NCBI RefSeq assembly: GCF_024300645.1
Contig: NZ_CP101291.1
Span: forward strand, 1,922,001 to 1,986,000
Direction of reading: 5' to 3'
Length of the DNA stretch: 64,000 nt
Source: Alteromonas sp. LMIT006
GTDB taxonomy: Bacteria > Pseudomonadota > Gammaproteobacteria > Enterobacterales > Alteromonadaceae
Position 1 is the stretch's first letter. Each line of letters begins with the position of its first letter. Below, one piece after another: positions 37,337 through 45,479 of the stretch. Under the pieces are notes generated by a model that was given only the letters and a program-made list of their open reading frames with translations, was not told where the DNA came from and did no database searches. Made by a program: the position numbers and the translations under genes.

Positions 37337-38221
37337 ATGAGGTTAAAGTTGGATTACGATGCATTTTTAATGGCACACCGTCTGCCCAAGTCTTATATTG
37401 AGCTTGCACAAAGATGGTTCATTCCCGTATTAAACCGATTTGATTCGCACAAAAAAGGTGCAAAACCGCACATTGTCGGTATCAATGGTTGTCAAGGCTC
37501 TGGTAAAAGTACTCTGGCGGACTTTGCCGCTGATTTTTTATCTACGCGTTTCGGATTATCTGTTGTCATACTGTCGCTTGATGACTTTTATTTACCTCAT
37601 GCTGAACGTCAAGAACTGGCTCGAACACGGCACCCATTATTTGCAACTCGAGGAGTACCTGGCACCCATGACCTTGCTCTCGCCCATGATGTATTCCATA
37701 AATTAATTTCAGGTAAACCCGTTTTAATTCCCCGCTTTGACAAAGCCAATGACGACCGTTTGCCACAATCTCAGTGGTCGATACAGGAGTCAGCTGTAGA
37801 TGTGATCATTTTTGAAGGGTGGTGTGTTGGCCTAAAACCTCAATCTCCTAATGAATTATTAAATCCAGTAAATACCTTAGAGGCAACAGAAGACACACAG
37901 ATGATCTGGCGAAATGCGGTTAACTCTGCTTTACTCAGCTATGCTGATTGGTTTGCTTACATTGACGAATTATGGTGGTTAAAGGCACCTAATTTTGCTT
38001 GTGTACTGAATTGGCGTACTGAACAAGAACGCAAACTCGCTCAGTTTAAAACAGGTAACGCCATAATGGATCCCCCTGCTCTCTTGCGTTTTGTTCAACA
38101 TTATCAACGCCTGACCGAACATGGTTTGCAAACTTTGCATGGCGATTCGGATGTTTGTTGGGAACTCGATCAAAACAGACAAATTATTTCGCTGAATGAC
38201 AAATTCAGTCCAAACCACTGA
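37337..38221 (+). CDS. D-glycerate 3-kinase-type P-loop kinase (GLYK/Tda10 family)
   Basis: The 294-residue protein has a Walker A motif GCQGSGKST (51-59) and the GLYK-family segment SLDDFYLPHAERQELARTRH followed by RGVPGTHD. It also has the Walker-B-like VDVIIFEGWCVGL. This family (plant D-glycerate 3-kinase, yeast Tda10) phosphorylates D-glycerate to 3-phosphoglycerate. It is unrelated to the GarK/GlxK glycerate kinases, which make 2-phosphoglycerate. The context supports this: 3-phosphoglycerate is the acceptor for the GT81 enzyme two genes downstream, and glycerate is a product of the last gene. ATG 37337 lacks a good ribosome site; a TTG at 37349 is preceded by GAGG and may be the true start. 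It is first in a four-gene cluster. Confidence 0.82.
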   Translation: MRLKLDYDAFLMAHRLPKSYIELAQRWFIPVLNRFDSHKKGAKPHIVGINGCQGSGKSTLADFAADFLSTRFGLSVVILSLDDFYLPHAERQELARTRHPLFATRGVPGTHDLALAHDVFHKLISGKPVLIPRFDKANDDRLPQSQWSIQESAVDVIIFEGWCVGLKPQSPNELLNPVNTLEATEDTQMIWRNAVNSALLSYADWFAYIDELWWLKAPNFACVLNWRTEQERKLAQFKTGNAIMDPPALLRFVQHYQRLTEHGLQTLHGDSDVCWELDQNRQIISLNDKFSPNH

Positions 38222-38236
38222 GGTGAACTTGTCATA

Positions 38237-39055
38237 ATGACCAAATATCTTGTATTTACTGATTTAGATGGCACTTTACTCGACCATCATACATATTCAT
38301 ACGATGCAGCCATGCCAGCCCTCACTGCCTTAAAAAATAGCGGGTCTCATATCATCTTTAACACCAGCAAGACCTATGTGGAATCTCGAAATTTGCAACT
38401 GGAACTTGGCTTAGAGTTGCCATTAATTGTCGAAAATGGCGCTGCGGTGTTTTTACCCAAATCCATTTTCGGTGTAGCACCAGCAAATACTATCGAACAC
38501 CCAGAATATTGGCTTAAAACCTTTACTCAAGAGCGACAGCATTGGTTAGTAATATTAGATAAGCTGAAACCAGCTTGGGGGCATTTATTTACGCATTTTG
38601 AGATGCTGAGCATCCAGGAGATCATGGATTATACAGGATTGAGCCTTGAACAATGCCAATACGCAAAAACTCGCTTATTTGGTGAGCCTATTCTTTGGCG
38701 TGGCAGTGAAGAACAAAAATTAGCATTCATTTCTGAACTCAAATCTTTTGGTGCTGAACCACTTCAAGGTGGTCGCTTTTTGCATTTATGTGGTCATTGC
38801 AACAAAGGAAAAGCGATGCAATGGCTGTGTCAACATTACAGAGATTTTTTCCCGAACCAGCAATACACGACTATGGCTTTAGGTGATGGCGCAAATGACA
38901 TTGCTATGCTCGACATTGCAGATATTGCCGTGCAAGTCAAATCCCCAGCTTATGGCTACCCTCACCTGAAGCGAACAGAGGGAGTATACCAAACTCAAAA
39001 TGAAGGCCCCGCAGGCTGGAATGAAGCAATTTTTTCACTTTGTGACTTAACCTAG
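38237..39055 (+). CDS. HAD-superfamily mannosyl/glucosyl-3-phosphoglycerate phosphatase
   Basis: The 272-residue Cof-type HAD hydrolase has FTDLDGTLLD (nucleophile D9, acid/base D11). It also has the MPGP-family NTSKTYVESRNLQLELGLE and ENGAAVFLP and the metal-binding LGDGANDIAMLD near residue 215. MPGP/YedP-type enzymes remove the phosphate from mannosyl- or glucosyl-3-phosphoglycerate to give the compatible solute. Since the downstream synthase is GT81 (glucosyl type), glucosyl-3-phosphoglycerate is the likely substrate. It starts 15 bp after the kinase gene and ends 10 bp before the synthase gene. Confidence 0.88.
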   Translation: MTKYLVFTDLDGTLLDHHTYSYDAAMPALTALKNSGSHIIFNTSKTYVESRNLQLELGLELPLIVENGAAVFLPKSIFGVAPANTIEHPEYWLKTFTQERQHWLVILDKLKPAWGHLFTHFEMLSIQEIMDYTGLSLEQCQYAKTRLFGEPILWRGSEEQKLAFISELKSFGAEPLQGGRFLHLCGHCNKGKAMQWLCQHYRDFFPNQQYTTMALGDGANDIAMLDIADIAVQVKSPAYGYPHLKRTEGVYQTQNEGPAGWNEAIFSLCDLT

Positions 39056-39065
39056 GAGGCCAACG

Positions 39066-40295
39066 ATGGCAGATTTTTACCAAAATGGCATCATAACCAC
39101 ATTACACAACTTGGATGAAAGACCGATAGAAGAAGTTGAAGCGCAACTTTGCGAATTTGCCCAACAACGTCCCATGGCATTGATTCTTCCGTCACTTTAC
39201 AGTGAATTACAAGGCGAGGCACTGCCGAATATCATCAAAGAACTGATCCAAGTTCCTTACTTAAAGCAAATCGTGATAGGCCTGGATCGGGCAACACAAT
39301 CAGAGTTTGCGCATGCCTCTGAATTTTTTGGTCAACTCCCGCAACACCATCGCATATTATGGAATGACGGTCCCCGTTTACAAGCTCTTGATAAAGAACT
39401 TCAGGCCTTAGGTCTAGCCCCTACTGAGTTAGGCAAAGGGCGCAATGTTTGGTATTGCATGGGGTATGTTTTAGCAAGCAATAAAGCAGAATCGGTAGCG
39501 TTACACGATTGCGATATTTTAACCTATGACCGCTCCTTGTTGGCCAGACTCATTTTCCCAGTAGCAAATCCACAATTTAACTATGAATTTTGCAAAGGTT
39601 TCTACGCCCGAGTCGCAGATGGCAAAATCAACGGTCGCGTCTCTCGGTTACTCGTAACCCCATTACTAAGAGCGTTGAAATGCACTTTAGGAGACAACGA
39701 ATACATCGAGTTTATGGATTCATTCAGATATCCTCTTGCAGGGGAATTTTCATTTCGTCGTGATGTATTGAATGACATTCGGATCCCATCTGATTGGGGG
39801 CTAGAAATTGGTGTCTTATCGGAAATGCATCGCAACTACGCTCATAATCGCTTGTGCCAAGCCGATATTGCACGGGTTTATGACCATAAACATCAAGACT
39901 TATCTGCTGATAATGAAAATGGTGGACTATCAAAAATGTCGATTGACATCACCAAAGCTCTATTTCGTAAACTCGCCACACAAGGGCATACCTTTAGCAC
40001 GGAGATGTTCCGCTCAATCAAAGCAACTTATTTTAGAATCGCGTTAGATTTTATAGAAACCTATCACAATGATGCCGTGATGAATGGCTTGACCTTAGAC
40101 ATTCACAGCGAAGAAAAAGCCGTTGAATTATTCGCACAAAACATTATGAAAGCTGGACAGAGCTTTTTAGATAATCCAATGGAAACTCCATTTATTCCAA
40201 GCTGGAACCGCGTGTTAAGTGCTAAACCAGATGTTTTTAAGCGCTTGGTTAAGGCCGTTGAAGATGATCACAAAGAAATTACGAGACAAGACTAG
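39066..40295 (+). CDS. gpgS: Glucosyl-3-phosphoglycerate synthase-like glycosyltransferase (GT81)
   Basis: The 409-residue GT-A enzyme has the nucleotide-sugar lysine loop ELGKGRNVWY (G123-N127 core), the metal-binding DxD as HDCD (D148-D150), and YPLAGEFSFRRDVL and SDWGLEIGVLSEM downstream, a combination typical of GpgS. It transfers glucose from an NDP-glucose to 3-phosphoglycerate. The ATG at 39066 has a strong AGGAGG ribosome site, the best in the cluster. It ends two bases before the phosphorylase gene. Mannosyl transfer is possible, but the GT81 pattern and the GH13_18 partner favour glucose. Confidence 0.85.
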   Translation: MADFYQNGIITTLHNLDERPIEEVEAQLCEFAQQRPMALILPSLYSELQGEALPNIIKELIQVPYLKQIVIGLDRATQSEFAHASEFFGQLPQHHRILWNDGPRLQALDKELQALGLAPTELGKGRNVWYCMGYVLASNKAESVALHDCDILTYDRSLLARLIFPVANPQFNYEFCKGFYARVADGKINGRVSRLLVTPLLRALKCTLGDNEYIEFMDSFRYPLAGEFSFRRDVLNDIRIPSDWGLEIGVLSEMHRNYAHNRLCQADIARVYDHKHQDLSADNENGGLSKMSIDITKALFRKLATQGHTFSTEMFRSIKATYFRIALDFIETYHNDAVMNGLTLDIHSEEKAVELFAQNIMKAGQSFLDNPMETPFIPSWNRVLSAKPDVFKRLVKAVEDDHKEITRQD

Positions 40296-40297
40296 TT

Positions 40298-42058
40298 ATG
40301 GCATTAGAAAGCGCTTTAAAAAACCAACTTATTCATTATTTGTCCATTGTCTATACATCTGAGATGTTAACAAAAGGAGGTTATGCTGACCACGGAATGC
40401 TTGCAAATGCGCTCATTGAAGCGTTCCATCTTACACCTGATCAACAAATGAACGCCCCTCAGCCATACCAAAATCATTGGGATGAGAAACGAGCCATACT
40501 GATAACGTATGCAGATTCTATTCTTGAAGAAAAGGTTATGCCATTACGAACGTTAGCCAAATTTGTCGACGAGTACTGTCACAACAGCATCAGTGATGTA
40601 CATCTTTTACCTTTTTATCCATATAGTTCGGATGATGGTTTCTCGGTGATTGATTATACCAGTGTCAATCCTGCCCATGGTAATTGGGATGATATCCAAG
40701 CGCTGTCATTACAAAAGAACTTGATGTTCGACCTGGTCATTAATCATTGTTCAGCGCGAAGTCAATGGTTTCTAGAGTTTTGCCAAGGTGTTGGCAAAGG
40801 CGCACAAATGTTTTACACCGCTTCGCCTGAAGATGATTTAAGTAAAGTCACTCGACCACGTACAACGCCACTGCTGAAAGAGGTTGCAACACCTACTGGT
40901 AAAAAACACGTGTGGTGTACATTTTCTCACGACCAAGTGGATTTTGATTTTACCCAACCTGGCGTTTTACTCGAATTTGCTCAGATTATTCATTTTTATC
41001 TAGAGCAAGGGGCCAGTGTGTTCCGATTGGATGCTGTGGCGTTCTTGTGGAAAGAAATTGGCACAACGTGCATTAATCACCCCAACACACACAACATAAT
41101 CAAAATCTATCGTTTGTTAATTGAGCATGCCAAACCAGACGCCATCATTATCACCGAAACCAATATTCCAAATCGTGAAAATTTAGAATATTTTGGCAAT
41201 GCTAACGAAGCCCACGCCATTTATAATTTTGCCCTTCCTCCATTAATCTTGCACACTTTGATGTCTGGGGATAGTCAAGCAATTACACAATGGCAAAGGG
41301 CAATGCCGCCTGCACAAAATGGGACAACATATTTTAATTTTATTGCTTCACATGACGGTATAGGACTGCGACCTGCAGAAGGATTATTGAGTGATGAGCA
41401 ACTCATTGCCATGCGCGATACATGCCTTGCGTTAGATGGCAAAATCAACTGGCGAACCCTCCCAGATGGTTCTCAAGCCGCCTATGAATTAAACATAGCT
41501 CTCTTTAGTGCCTGTGCTGCGACGCATGAAGGTATGGACAACTTTCAGATTGAACGATTTATTTGTGCCCATGCCATCATGTTAGGATTGGAAGGTATAC
41601 CTGGAATTTATATACACAGCTTATTGGGTACCCAAAACGATTTGGATAAAGTTGCTAATACAGGACAAAACCGAGGCATAAACCGTCACCGCTGGGATTT
41701 TACAATACTGCAAAAATACCTCGACGATGCGTCATCGCATCATCATCAAGTATTTACCCGTCTATCGCAACTGATTCGATTGCGTTCACAGCAAAGTGCG
41801 TTTCATCCAAATGCAATACAGTTTACGTTACAACTTGGCACTGCTTGTTTTGGTTTTTGGCGCCAAAGCTTAGATCGACGGCAAAGTATTTTTTGTATTA
41901 GTAATGTTACGTCTAAAGCGCAATCGTTGAATATCTCGGATATTAATTTAATTAACACGCAACAATGGCACGATCTGATCAGTCAAAAAGTTATCGATAA
42001 TGACCAAAAATCCATGACTTTACTGCCTTATCAGACCGTTTGGATCACCAATATCTAG
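40298..42058 (+). CDS. GH13_18 sucrose-phosphorylase-like enzyme, probable glucosylglycerate phosphorylase
   Basis: The 586-residue protein is of the sucrose phosphorylase subfamily: HLLPFYPYSSDDGFSVIDY, nucleophile D245 in FRLDAVAFLWKE, acid/base E287 in ITETNIP and the transition-state residue D353 in ASHDGIG. It is longer than sucrose phosphorylases (about 490-500), as are the glucosylglycerate and sucrose-6-phosphate phosphorylases of this subfamily. Its place directly after a GpgS-like synthase and MPGP-type phosphatase points to phosphorolysis of glucosylglycerate to glucose-1-phosphate and glycerate. It lacks a signal peptide, so it acts in the cytoplasm. Its TAG overlaps the stop of the convergent dehydrogenase gene. 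Sucrose remains an alternative substrate. Confidence 0.83.
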   Translation: MALESALKNQLIHYLSIVYTSEMLTKGGYADHGMLANALIEAFHLTPDQQMNAPQPYQNHWDEKRAILITYADSILEEKVMPLRTLAKFVDEYCHNSISDVHLLPFYPYSSDDGFSVIDYTSVNPAHGNWDDIQALSLQKNLMFDLVINHCSARSQWFLEFCQGVGKGAQMFYTASPEDDLSKVTRPRTTPLLKEVATPTGKKHVWCTFSHDQVDFDFTQPGVLLEFAQIIHFYLEQGASVFRLDAVAFLWKEIGTTCINHPNTHNIIKIYRLLIEHAKPDAIIITETNIPNRENLEYFGNANEAHAIYNFALPPLILHTLMSGDSQAITQWQRAMPPAQNGTTYFNFIASHDGIGLRPAEGLLSDEQLIAMRDTCLALDGKINWRTLPDGSQAAYELNIALFSACAATHEGMDNFQIERFICAHAIMLGLEGIPGIYIHSLLGTQNDLDKVANTGQNRGINRHRWDFTILQKYLDDASSHHHQVFTRLSQLIRLRSQQSAFHPNAIQFTLQLGTACFGFWRQSLDRRQSIFCISNVTSKAQSLNISDINLINTQQWHDLISQKVIDNDQKSMTLLPYQTVWITNI

Positions 42059-42912
42059 TCAAGACGCTTCAGTAAACTTGAGGTATCCCAACGGCCACCA
42101 CCGAGTTTTTGGACATCCGCATAAAATTGATCAACCAAGGCAGTAACAGCCAAGGTTGCGCCACATTGATTGCCTGCTGCAAGAGCATAACCAAGATCCT
42201 TACGCATCCAATCCACGGCAAAGCCAAAATCATATTGATCAGCGAGCATGGTTTCACCTCGGTTCTGCATTTGCCAAGATTGAGCTGCGCCTTGGGAAAT
42301 AACCTCTAACACGGCATGACAATCCAATCCGGCCTTTTGGCCAAAATGCAATGACTCAGCCAAGCCTTGAATTAATCCAGCAATGGCTATTTGGTTCATC
42401 ATTTTTGCCATTTGCCCTGCACCATTACAACCAATGCGTTTAACCAGCTTGCCATAAACACTCAAAATAGGTAGCGCTAGTGCAAAAATCGCCTCATCAG
42501 CGCCACACATAATGCTCAACTGGCCGTTTTCGGCACCGGCTTGACCACCAGAAACTGGCGCATCAATAAAAAATAATCCTCTTTCAGCGGCGAGTGAGGA
42601 GGCCTGTTTTGCGCATTCTTCGGAGGTCGTCGTATGGTCGACAATAATCGCACCTTGTTTAGCGCCCTCGAGCACGCCGCCTTGTAATGTTGCGATAACG
42701 TCTTCATCTCTACCAACACACATACAGATTACATCAGCTTGCGCAACACTTTGCGCCAGTTCTGATGACATTGCACCACCGTAATGTTTTACCCATGCAG
42801 TCGCTTTAGAAGTAGTTCGATTATAAACCGTGACGTGATAACCGGCTCGCTGTAAATGCCCCGCCATCGGAAATCCCATAACACCCAAACCAATAAAGGT
42901 TACCTTGTTCAT
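42055..42912 (-). CDS. Beta-hydroxyacid dehydrogenase (tartronate semialdehyde reductase / 3-hydroxyisobutyrate dehydrogenase type)
   Basis: The 285-residue protein has the NAD(P)-binding GLGVMG (8-13), NR at 31-32, the substrate loop DAPVSGGQAGAENG (117-130) and the catalytic lysine K170 in GAGQMAKMMNQ. Family members include GarR/GlxR (tartronate semialdehyde to glycerate), MmsB (3-hydroxyisobutyrate, valine catabolism) and YihU. The sequence alone does not decide between them. Context offers two routes: glycerate made here could enter the adjacent glycerate kinase, or the enzyme could serve valine degradation with the bkd genes 27 kb away. The ATG at 42912 is used; a TTG at 42915 would add one residue. 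It is convergent with the phosphorylase gene (4-bp overlap). Confidence 0.88.
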   Translation of the reverse strand: MNKVTFIGLGVMGFPMAGHLQRAGYHVTVYNRTTSKATAWVKHYGGAMSSELAQSVAQADVICMCVGRDEDVIATLQGGVLEGAKQGAIIVDHTTTSEECAKQASSLAAERGLFFIDAPVSGGQAGAENGQLSIMCGADEAIFALALPILSVYGKLVKRIGCNGAGQMAKMMNQIAIAGLIQGLAESLHFGQKAGLDCHAVLEVISQGAAQSWQMQNRGETMLADQYDFGFAVDWMRKDLGYALAAGNQCGATLAVTALVDQFYADVQKLGGGRWDTSSLLKRLD

Positions 42913-42998
42913 CAAATATTTACCTATTCTAAGATTGCAATAATCTATACTAACGTCATATACGTATTATAAGTGATAATAAATGAAAGGATATAACG

Positions 42999-43484
42999 AT
43001 GGATAATATTTATAATTTCACCATGCCTCTCGCTTCGGGTGAAACACAAGATTTACGTGAGTATGAAGGACAAGTCTTACTGATTGTCAATACCGCGAGC
43101 AAATGTGGCTTTACGCCACAATATAAAGGGTTGCAATTATTACAAGACGAATTTGCTGAGCGTGGCTTTAGTGTGTTGGCATTTCCGTGTAACCAATTCG
43201 GAAAACAAGAGCCTGGCAGTGATTCAGACATAGTGGAGTTTTGTGATTTGAACTACCAAACCACGTTTCCTGTGTTTAGTAAGATTGACGTTAATGGCGA
43301 GAACGCGGCCCCTATTTATAAGTTCATGAAAAACCACGCCAAGGGTATTTTTGGTAGTGAAGGTATTAAGTGGAACTTCACAAAGTTCCTCGTCGACAAA
43401 ACAGGAAACGTGGTAAAGCGCTACGCCCCAACAACAAAACCTGAGCAAATCAAAAAAGACATAGAAAAATATTTATCAGTTTAA
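42999..43484 (+). CDS. Glutathione peroxidase family thiol peroxidase
   Basis: The 161-residue protein has the family tetrad: peroxidatic C36 in NTASKCGFTPQYKGL, the FPCNQFGKQEPG box with Q66 and the candidate resolving C64, and the WN of KWNFTKFLVD. The active site is cysteine, so no selenocysteine machinery is needed. Bacterial members usually use thioredoxin to reduce hydrogen and lipid peroxides. An AAAGGA ribosome site precedes the ATG. Its TAA overlaps the stop of the convergent cmoM gene by four bases. Confidence 0.95.
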   Translation: MDNIYNFTMPLASGETQDLREYEGQVLLIVNTASKCGFTPQYKGLQLLQDEFAERGFSVLAFPCNQFGKQEPGSDSDIVEFCDLNYQTTFPVFSKIDVNGENAAPIYKFMKNHAKGIFGSEGIKWNFTKFLVDKTGNVVKRYAPTTKPEQIKKDIEKYLSV

Positions 43485-44230
43485 GTTTTTTGAATAATTA
43501 AATGACAATATTTCCCAAAATACAAATACGGTACTTGTGTACCGTATTTTTTTTCTGCTTCTAAAATCTCATCATATTGGCGACGTTGTGCAGAGATGTC
43601 TCGCATGTAATCATGTATACAGCGAATGCCGGCATGATGAATAACACGAACGTTATCCAAGGATGTCAGATACTCTATTACAGATTGATAACTCACTGGG
43701 TTTTGTGGGTTCAGACGAACGGTTTTGGCTTTGCGCTCAGGTTGCTCAGTATAGGCAAAATTTCCATAAATAAGATTGCCAAAACGATGTGCTTCTGCAT
43801 TAAAAAAGCTAAGAGATAAGCGACCGCCTTCGTTTAAACACCTTAGCAAGTGAGCAAGGGTAGCAAGTGGATCTTGGGTCCATTCCAAAACCGCATGACA
43901 ATAAACATAATCAAAATGAGACGAGATTGATTGCAATGAACCCACTCGCCAATCTACCGATCCATGAGTCGTTTTCTTTGCTTGTGCGATCGATTCTTCC
44001 GAAATATCAATGGCCGTAATATCAGCATTGGTTTTGACGATTTCCCGAGTCATGTGTCCCAATCCACAGCCAGCATCTAATGCTGTTTTTGAGGAAAGAT
44101 CCATATCAAGCATCTGATATTGAGCAAGATAGTGACACAAGAGTGCATGGCGTATTTGCCCTTTTGTCGAGCCATAGATGTTATCGGCAAACTTTTGTGT
44201 AATACCATCAAATGAATGATCAGTAGACAT
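43481..44230 (-). CDS. cmoM: tRNA 5-carboxymethoxyuridine methyltransferase CmoM
   Basis: The 249-residue SAM-dependent methyltransferase has the CmoM N-terminus (DGITQKFADNIYGSTKGQIR) and the SAM motif ALDAGCGLGHMTREIV. Its C-terminal half is RLNPQNPVSYQSVIEYL then the basic RCIHDYMRD. CmoM methylates 5-carboxymethoxyuridine at tRNA position 34 to its methyl ester. It follows the Nif3-like gene by 2 bp on the minus strand and is convergent with the glutathione peroxidase gene. cmoA and cmoB lie 7 kb upstream on the other strand. Confidence 0.92.
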   Translation of the reverse strand: MSTDHSFDGITQKFADNIYGSTKGQIRHALLCHYLAQYQMLDMDLSSKTALDAGCGLGHMTREIVKTNADITAIDISEESIAQAKKTTHGSVDWRVGSLQSISSHFDYVYCHAVLEWTQDPLATLAHLLRCLNEGGRLSLSFFNAEAHRFGNLIYGNFAYTEQPERKAKTVRLNPQNPVSYQSVIEYLTSLDNVRVIHHAGIRCIHDYMRDISAQRRQYDEILEAEKKYGTQVPYLYFGKYCHLIIQKT

Positions 44231-44232
44231 AA

Positions 44233-44985
44233 TTAGGCCGGATTGTCGATATCAATAAATTGCGCGTCCAAATTGTATTGCGTTTGCAAATACTCAGCCA
44301 GTGCCATCACTCCATAACGCTCAGTGGCATGATGACCTGCAGCAATAAAGGCAATATCTTGCTCTCTTGCACTGTGAATTGTTTGCTCAGATACTTCTCC
44401 AGTTACAAACAGATCCATACCATTATTGGCCGCCAAATCTATATAGCCTTGACCACCACCAGTACACCAAGCGAGTCGCTGGATCAGTTTATCTTTGGCA
44501 CCTTCAATTAATAATGAGCGATTAAGTGATGCCGATAAGCGCTCCGCAATGACCTGTAAAGATATGGGTTCGTCTAACTCTGCATACTGTACTACCCCAT
44601 CAGGAGACGCATTCAAAAAACCTGACACATTGACGCCAAGATGTTTAGCAAGCTGAGCATTATTACCATAGATGGGGTGAACGTCTAAGGGTAAATGATA
44701 AGCAATAAGATTGATATCGTTAGAAAATAAGCTCGAGAATCGACGTTTTTTCATGCCGGTGATGACGGGATTTTCATTTTTCCAAAAATACCCATGATGC
44801 ACAATAATGGTATCAGCACCTTCCTCAACGGCACGGTCAATTAAGGCTTGCGAAGCCGTTACGCCTGTGATTATTTTTTGAACAGAGGCGGACCCTTCAA
44901 TTTGCAACCCATTGGGACAGTAATCTTTGATTAAACCCACATTTAATAGGGAATTCAGCGCATTGACTAAATCATTCCGTAACAT
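44233..44985 (-). CDS. Nif3-like dinuclear metal-centre hexameric protein (YbgI family)
   Basis: The 250-residue protein matches NIF3/YbgI: DYCPNGLQIEGSASVQKIIT near the N-terminus, the metal-ligand motif IIVHHGYFWKN, then YHLPLDVHPIYGNNAQLAKHL, and the C-terminal ligands VTGEVSEQ and AAGHHATERYG. These proteins bind two metal ions in a toroidal hexamer; a GTP cyclohydrolase I-like activity has been proposed but the role is unsettled. I use the ATG at 44985 with AGG upstream; a GTG at 44988 directly before it is less likely. It precedes cmoM by 2 bp in an operon. Confidence 0.93.
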   Translation of the reverse strand: MLRNDLVNALNSLLNVGLIKDYCPNGLQIEGSASVQKIITGVTASQALIDRAVEEGADTIIVHHGYFWKNENPVITGMKKRRFSSLFSNDINLIAYHLPLDVHPIYGNNAQLAKHLGVNVSGFLNASPDGVVQYAELDEPISLQVIAERLSASLNRSLLIEGAKDKLIQRLAWCTGGGQGYIDLAANNGMDLFVTGEVSEQTIHSAREQDIAFIAAGHHATERYGVMALAEYLQTQYNLDAQFIDIDNPA

Positions 44986-45082
44986 CACTTTACCTGCTAT
45001 TTATGTCCTAGTTAGACATCAACTATGAAAAATTGTATAAATATTAGAAATTTTAACATTAAATCAAGGTTTCATATACATT

Positions 45083-45421
45083 ATGAGTAAGTTAGATAAA
45101 GACGCAGTAATTGCTAAATTTACCGAAGCGTATACAGCAGCACACGGTAAAGCCCCACTAATAGAAGCAAAAGGCGGATGGTACAGTGTTGATGGTGGCA
45201 AAAACGTACGTCTTGCTGCCCTTGAGGAAATGGCAAATGAATTAGGTGGTTCGGCAACGCAAACCGAAAATGCTGAAACTACACCGGCCAAAAAACCAGC
45301 AGAAAAGAAAGCCCCTGCGAAGAAAAAAGCGACGAAGCCTGCTAAAGGTGGTTTTTCAGTCAAAGACTTTTGGAAAAACCAAGTTCTTGCAAATCTTCCC
45401 GGCTCAAAAGCTCCACGCTAG
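45083..45421 (+). CDS. Small basic protein with Lys/Ala/Pro-rich segment, unknown function
   Basis: The 112-residue product has an N-terminal ~55-residue domain (KLDKDAVIAKFTEAYTAAHG, then GGWYSVDGGKNVRLAALEEM). A histone-H1-like Lys/Ala/Pro segment follows (about 70-92, PAKKPAEKKAPAKKKATKP), then a short conserved-looking C-terminus (FSVKDFWKNQVLANLPGSKA). I do not recognise the family. The basic segment suggests binding to nucleic acid or another polyanion. It is a single-gene unit, divergent from the Nif3-like gene and ended by a strong terminator, which supports it being real. Confidence 0.75.
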   Translation: MSKLDKDAVIAKFTEAYTAAHGKAPLIEAKGGWYSVDGGKNVRLAALEEMANELGGSATQTENAETTPAKKPAEKKAPAKKKATKPAKGGFSVKDFWKNQVLANLPGSKAPR

Positions 45422-45440
45422 AGAGCTCGGTATGAACGAA

Positions 45441-45473
45441 GCCAGCGTTTTATAGAATACCGCTGGCTTTTTT
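45441..45473 (+). terminator. Intrinsic terminator after the small basic protein gene
   Basis: GCCAGCG at 45441-45447 pairs with CGCTGGC at 45461-45467 and is followed by six T. It acts on the plus strand only; the minus strand lacks a T-run after the stem. Confidence 0.88.
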
Positions 45474-45479
45474 GTGTCA

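Noticed and set aside
42999-43484. Selenocysteine glutathione peroxidase
   Set aside because: The active-site codon is TGT (cysteine), not TGA.
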